Below are positions 50,479 to 53,784 of a stretch of DNA of 53,784 nt, piece after piece. Both the position numbers and the translations under genes were made by a program. The notes beneath the pieces are model-generated. The model saw only the letters and a program-made list of their open reading frames with translations, was not told where the DNA came from and made no database searches. Each line of letters opens with the position of its first letter. Position 1 is the first letter of the stretch. Source of the stretch: Oscillospiraceae bacterium (GTDB lineage Bacteria; Bacillota; Clostridia; UMGS1810); assembly GCA_015068985.1 (NCBI GenBank), contig SVJL01000005.1, positions 1 through 53,784 of the forward strand, given 5' to 3'.

Positions 50479-50519
50479 AAACACCTGATGAATCAAATGT
50501 TTTCATCAGGTGTTTTTTT
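50479..50519. terminator. Terminator shared with the end of an AraC gene
   Basis: A perfect 14-bp stem (50479-50492 with 50502-50515) followed by T7 on the plus strand ends the PurF-like operon. Its 3' arm is also the last codons (KTPDENI) of the convergent AraC gene, whose stop codon lies in the loop. Confidence 0.9.
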
Positions 50520-51380
50520 GTTTATATTCTTCCTGTATTCACTTGGAGTCAGATTTGTACATTTTTTAAATGCACGGTTAAAATTGGCTATGTTTGAATA
50601 GCCACATTCATACACAATGTCTGTAACAGACATATCTTTATCTTTTAAAAGATTTTGAGCAAGCTCTATTTTCTTTGAGGTTATATATTCCCACGGAGTG
50701 ATGCCATTTAGTTCCTTAAACACAGCACCAAAATGATTGGGGCTCATATTGGCAATTCTTGCGAGTTCACTAAGAGTAAAATTTTTCTTTACTGATTCCT
50801 GAATATACTCAAGAACATTGTCGATTGCCTCCACTCTCGGATTGTTAGAAATACCAACATTGCCGATTGTGCATTCAAACTCTCTTACAAGCAGCATCGT
50901 CAGCTCCATAAGTTTGACTTTGACCATTTCAACATAGCCGGTTCTCTTATGACGTATTTCGGAATAGAGCTCAAGAACAACTCGTTTTATTGCTTCATAG
51001 GCCGGATGAGTACAACCAAAATATATTCGTTCGTCAACTTTTATTCTGGCAAATATATCATTAAAGGAAAGTGTTCCCTTTCCCATATCCAGATTCAAGC
51101 TATCGGGCACAAACCAAATATTAATATGATCTGAGGGATCATTTCTGTGGGTTATGGTGTGAGATGCACCGGGAGGAATAAAAAATATGTCGCCGGATTT
51201 AAAATCAAACGTACAACCGTCTATCATATATTTGCCGCTGCCACCAAGGAAAAAGTTGATTTCGGGCGGGGTGTGGCTGCTGAGTTCACTCACTTGATTA
51301 ACAGGTGTGATATATCGGTTGAACTTAACAACATAATTTCTTCCCTTTTTTATACGAAAGCTGTCTTTGGAAATTGCCAT
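50493..51380 (-). CDS. AraC-family transcriptional regulator
   Basis: 295 residues from MAISKDSFRIKKGR with GGCGGTGA upstream; an ATG at 51410 opens the frame but has no ribosome site. The cupin sensor (HTPPEINFFLGGSGKYMI, SGDIFFIPPGASHTITHRN) is followed by two helix-turn-helices (FTLSELARIANMSPNHFGAVF and CGYSNIANFNRAFKKCTNLTPSEYR). Divergent from the Gfo/Idh/MocA oxidoreductase gene, its probable target. Its last codons form one arm of the neighbouring terminator. Promoter TTGAAA-17-TATCAT at 51401-51429. Confidence 0.88.
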   Translation of the reverse strand: MAISKDSFRIKKGRNYVVKFNRYITPVNQVSELSSHTPPEINFFLGGSGKYMIDGCTFDFKSGDIFFIPPGASHTITHRNDPSDHINIWFVPDSLNLDMGKGTLSFNDIFARIKVDERIYFGCTHPAYEAIKRVVLELYSEIRHKRTGYVEMVKVKLMELTMLLVREFECTIGNVGISNNPRVEAIDNVLEYIQESVKKNFTLSELARIANMSPNHFGAVFKELNGITPWEYITSKKIELAQNLLKDKDMSVTDIVYECGYSNIANFNRAFKKCTNLTPSEYRKNINKKTPDENI

Positions 51381-51400
51381 AAAATCACCGCCTTTTGCCA

Positions 51401-51429
51401 ATGATAGCATAGTTATACTATTTTTTCAA
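51401..51429 (-). promoter_or_regulatory. Promoter of the AraC gene
   Basis: Minus strand TTGAAA (51424-51429), 17-bp spacer, TATCAT (51401-51406). Confidence 0.55.
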
Positions 51430-51490
51430 TAGCAAACATATATAATATCACGACATTTTTATAAAATATACGGATTATTTTTGAAATATA

Positions 51491-51519
51491 TTGTTTTTAT
51501 TATGATTAAATGCTAATAT
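51491..51519 (+). promoter_or_regulatory. Promoter of the Gfo/Idh/MocA gene
   Basis: TTGTTT (51491-51496), 17-bp spacer, TAATAT (51514-51519), 36 bp before the start. The weak -35 would suit activation by the divergent AraC protein. Confidence 0.45.
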
Positions 51520-51555
51520 TATTTAAAGTTAACCTGAAGAAATGGAGAAGAAAAA

Positions 51556-52572
51556 ATGGATAAAATAATAAACGTTGCCGTTGTAGGCGTTAATGGTTTT
51601 GGCAGATCACACCTCAGAGCATTTGATGCAAACAAAAATTCAAATCTTGTTGCAGTGTGTGACATTAATGAAGAATATGCAAAAGAGCTTGGTGAAAAAT
51701 ATAATGTGGCATATACAACAAGCTATGACGACATTATCAACAACAAAGAAATTGATGCCATAAGCATTGCCCTCCCCGACCAGATTCACTGCGAATATGT
51801 TGTTAAAGCATTGAAAGCAGGAAAAGACGTGCTTTGCGAAAAGCCTTTGGCTCTGAATCTTGACCATTGCAAAGAGATGATAAAGGTGGCAAAAGAAACC
51901 GGAAGATATTTGATGGTTGGTCAGATTTGCCGTTTTACACCGGGATTTGTTATGGCAAAAAAAATTATTGATGACGGTGCAATTGGCGATCTTTTCTTTG
52001 TTGAGTCTGAATACGCTCACGACTATTCAAAAATGGAATGTGAATGGAGAAAGAACGATCCCGAAAGAGATGGATTTCTTGGCGGTGCATGCCACGCTGT
52101 TGACCTGCTTCGCTGGATTGCCGGCAATCCCTCTGAAGTGTTTGCCTATGCAAATCATAAGGCACTTAAAGACTGGCCATCAAACGACTGCACAATTGCA
52201 ATTATGAAATTCCCCAACGATGTTATCGGCAAGGTGTTGGGTTCAACAGGATGCAAGCGTGACTACACAATGAGAACTGTGCTCTACGGAACAAACGGCA
52301 CAATCATAGTTGACAACACAAACCCCAAGCTTATTCTCTTTAAAGAAGATTCGTATATGAAAGAGGGTTGTCATAACACACCTATTGAAATTCCCGTTGA
52401 GGTCAGCAATCACAACATCATTGACGAAATCAATGAATTTGTAAGCTGCATAATTGAGCAAAGAACTCCTATTCTGAGTCCTGTTGAAGGTGCCGCAACG
52501 GTTTCTATCTGCCTTGCAGCAATACAAAGTGCAAAAGAACACAAACCGGTTGAAGTTGATTATAATTTCTGA
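51556..52572 (+). CDS. Gfo/Idh/MocA-family NAD(P)-dependent oxidoreductase
   Basis: 338 residues; GGAGAAG precedes the ATG. The N-terminal Rossmann domain has VAVVGVNGFGRSH and CDINEEYAKELGEKY, then VLCEKPLALNL with the family's EKP lysine, and the catalytic His motif GGACHAVDLLRW in the C-terminal alpha/beta domain. Members oxidise or reduce sugars, inositols or sugar acids. The divergent AraC gene suggests induction by a carbohydrate. Monocistronic, ended by the hairpin at 52590-52632; the right copy of the foldback element starts 84 bp after the stop. Confidence 0.92.
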   Translation: MDKIINVAVVGVNGFGRSHLRAFDANKNSNLVAVCDINEEYAKELGEKYNVAYTTSYDDIINNKEIDAISIALPDQIHCEYVVKALKAGKDVLCEKPLALNLDHCKEMIKVAKETGRYLMVGQICRFTPGFVMAKKIIDDGAIGDLFFVESEYAHDYSKMECEWRKNDPERDGFLGGACHAVDLLRWIAGNPSEVFAYANHKALKDWPSNDCTIAIMKFPNDVIGKVLGSTGCKRDYTMRTVLYGTNGTIIVDNTNPKLILFKEDSYMKEGCHNTPIEIPVEVSNHNIIDEINEFVSCIIEQRTPILSPVEGAATVSICLAAIQSAKEHKPVEVDYNF

Positions 52573-52589
52573 TTTTAAAACAAAAATTG

Positions 52590-52632
52590 AAAAATCACAA
52601 ATCTGCAGATTATCAGGTTTGTGATTTTTTAT
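52590..52632 (+). terminator. Terminator after the Gfo/Idh/MocA gene
   Basis: Stem AAATCACAAA-CTG / CAG-TTTGTGATTT followed by T6. Confidence 0.8.
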
Positions 52633-52656
52633 TATAATCAATATAAAATTATCTTA

Positions 52657-53483
52657 AGATGGATGCTGTGAAGGAAGTATTTGATTTTTATCATCCACAG
52701 TTCGTTTAGATTCTCTACGCAACTGGATGAGTACTTCTTGTTTAAAAATTACATTTTTCTTCCAATACCGCCGCACACTCATTACTCAAATGAAGTGCGG
52801 CTTGCACCTTGCAACCGGCAGAGGTAATTGATGTTGCAAGGTGCATATTGGAAAAATGTAATTTTTAAACCGTACTCATAGGTTGCTTCGAGACCCTAAA
52901 CGAACTTTAGGTTTGTGCAAAACTTTAATTTGTGCACTAATCAGCCAAAATATGCTTTTCGGAGCGGCATTGCTTATCGGTTTTAAAAATCAAATTTTTT
53001 GCCGAAAATCAATGCAGAATCAAATCCTGCTTCACTGCATTGATTTAGAAAATTCTGTTCGACGGCTGACAGCCGGAGTTGAGCCTGACAGTAGTTATCC
53101 GAACCCGATTTTGTAACGGAAGATTTTTGCTTGAACTTCGTTAAAATGCTCGTAAATCCATAAAGGATTCACTGTGCTTTTACCTTGTTCAAACAAAAAT
53201 CTTCACATTCAAAATTCTTCGACCTGAAAAACTTGTGTTTTTGAGGAGATTTTGGTACGGAAGACGAAGGAAGGCTGACGCCTTTCGAGGATGACAAGGC
53301 AAAAGATTCCGAAAACACTGTTTTTCAGGCGGATTCGGATAGCTACTGTCAGGCTGTTTTTGGTCGGCAAAAAGTGCAAATTTTTAAAATGCCGAAGGCA
53401 AGATAAGCACAAATGAGCGAAGAAATGCATATGTTTGGCAGATTAGCGGAAAATATTGAGTTATTCCTTCACAGCATCCGTCT
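52657..53483. mobile_element. Foldback-rich element, right copy (interrupted)
   Basis: 827 bp with terminal inverted repeats of ~20 bp (AGATGGATGCTGTGAAGGAA at 52657-52676 against 53464-53483, one mismatch) and TA on each side (52655-52656, 53484-53485). Removing the 272-bp insert at 53083-53354 leaves 555 bp, matching the 558-bp left copy along its length in opposite orientation. The same arm pairs and stems recur. No credible open frame. It fills most of the gap between the oxidoreductase gene and dnaJ. Confidence 0.82.
53083..53354. mobile_element. 272-bp nested MITE-like element
   Basis: Perfect ends GCCTGACAGTAG.. / ..CTACTGTCAGGC with the repeat extending imperfectly to about 24 bp, inserted into the right foldback element; the left copy shows the uninterrupted site (AGTTTAATTTTTGG). 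No coding capacity. Its right end is shared with the 131-bp element at 22013-22143. Confidence 0.8.
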
Positions 53484-53502
53484 TATCATAACTTTCCTGC
53501 AT

Positions 53503-53534
53503 AACAAAACCCGGCTTGAAAGCCGGGTTTTGTT
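53503..53534 (-). terminator. Terminator of dnaJ
   Basis: Perfect stem AACAAAACCCGGCTT / AAGCCGGGTTTTGTT with a 2-nt loop directly after the dnaJ stop; works in either direction. Confidence 0.85.
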
Positions 53535-53537
53535 GTG

Positions 53538-53784
53538 TTATTTTTTATCAAAAAAATCTTTCATTTTGTCCATAAAGGATTTGCGCATTTTGTAGTCATT
53601 TTCGCCACAGGTGTGAGCAAAGTTCTCGAGAGCTTCTTTTTGCTCGGAAGAAAGATTCTTGGGTACCTCAACAGTGAACTTTATAAGCATATCACCACGG
53701 GCAGAACTGTTAACTCGGGGGATGCCCTTACCTTTGAGACGGACAACTGTGCCGGGCTGAGTGCCCTCGGACACTGTGTAGGTC
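53538..53784 (-). CDS. dnaJ: Chaperone DnaJ, C-terminal end (5' part outside window)
   Basis: The frame runs from the window edge to the stop at 53538 (82 codons). TYTVSEGTQPGTVVRLKGKGIPRVNS followed by GDMLIKFTVEVPKNLSSEQKEAL is the end of the DnaJ C-terminal substrate-binding domain, including the conserved G-x-P segment and the dimerisation tail. J domain and zinc repeats lie beyond the window. DnaJ stimulates the DnaK ATPase and hands over unfolded clients. A GTG at 53774 is internal, not a start. Confidence 0.93.
   Translation of the reverse strand, partial: TYTVSEGTQPGTVVRLKGKGIPRVNSSARGDMLIKFTVEVPKNLSSEQKEALENFAHTCGENDYKMRKSFMDKMKDFFDKK

Noticed and set aside
53209-53430. 73-codon frame in the nested element as a transposase remnant
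   Set aside because: No transposase motif; frame crosses the element boundary.
1-53784. tRNA, rRNA or known riboswitch genes
   Set aside because: No cloverleaf, rRNA signature or recognised aptamer was found by eye in any intergenic interval.

Overview
The window looks like chromosome from an anaerobic, endospore-forming, low-to-mid GC Clostridia-type Firmicute that lives on polysaccharides. Evidence: a sigG sporulation sigma gene, a GerMN lipoprotein, a dgt-dnaG-rpoD-comEA cluster, several S-layer-homology (SLH) surface proteins, strong AGGAGG ribosome sites, sigma-A promoters of TTGACA-17/18-TATAAT type, and four AraC/ROK regulators next to carbohydrate genes.

Layout. 1-15.2 kb is a sugar/polysaccharide region: a secreted LamG-like protein (cut by the window edge), a large heparinase II/III-family lyase, a ROK repressor, a split transketolase with an SDR dehydrogenase, an LplA-like sugar-binding lipoprotein, an AraC regulator, an LplD-like GH4 alpha-galacturonidase and a beta-lactamase-fold hydrolase. 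15.3-25.1 kb is housekeeping on the minus strand: GerMN lipoprotein, histidine kinase, response regulator, ComEA, RpoD, DnaG, Dgt, a flavodoxin-fold reductase and an M20 amidohydrolase. At 25.3 kb is an unusual PP2C-like/transmembrane/class-A-beta-lactamase fusion.

27.0-39.9 kb is the most remarkable part. A cysteine-rich gene is split in two on the same strand: codons 1-151 at 39402-39854 and the remaining 128 codons plus stop at 27006-27392. The two pieces flank a 12.0-kb insert that starts with a serine site-specific recombinase and carries two SLH proteins (one of about 2720 residues) and a membrane-anchored Ser/Lys-rich protein. A 10-bp direct repeat, TCTGTTTGTG, marks both junctions, and recombination across it rejoins the halves exactly in frame into a 279-residue protein. 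This is the organisation of the sigK intervening (skin) elements excised in the sporulating mother cell. A sigma-K-like promoter candidate lies upstream of the 5' half.

40-47 kb holds a thioesterase, an intracellular subtilisin, a sugar isomerase/epimerase, an SLH-anchored esterase, an AraC regulator, a nucleotidyltransferase/N-acetylhexosamine-kinase pair and sigG. 48.0-53.5 kb is a segment (a PurF-like protein lacking the catalytic cysteine, a small SemiSWEET-like membrane protein, AraC, Gfo/Idh/MocA oxidoreductase) flanked by two inverted copies of a non-coding, foldback-rich, about 557-bp element with terminal inverted repeats. One copy is interrupted by a second, 272-bp element, and a 131-bp relative of that second element supplies the stop codon of dgt at 22.1 kb. 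The 3' end of dnaJ closes the window.

All product names rest on reading motifs and recalled family resemblance; no search was run.
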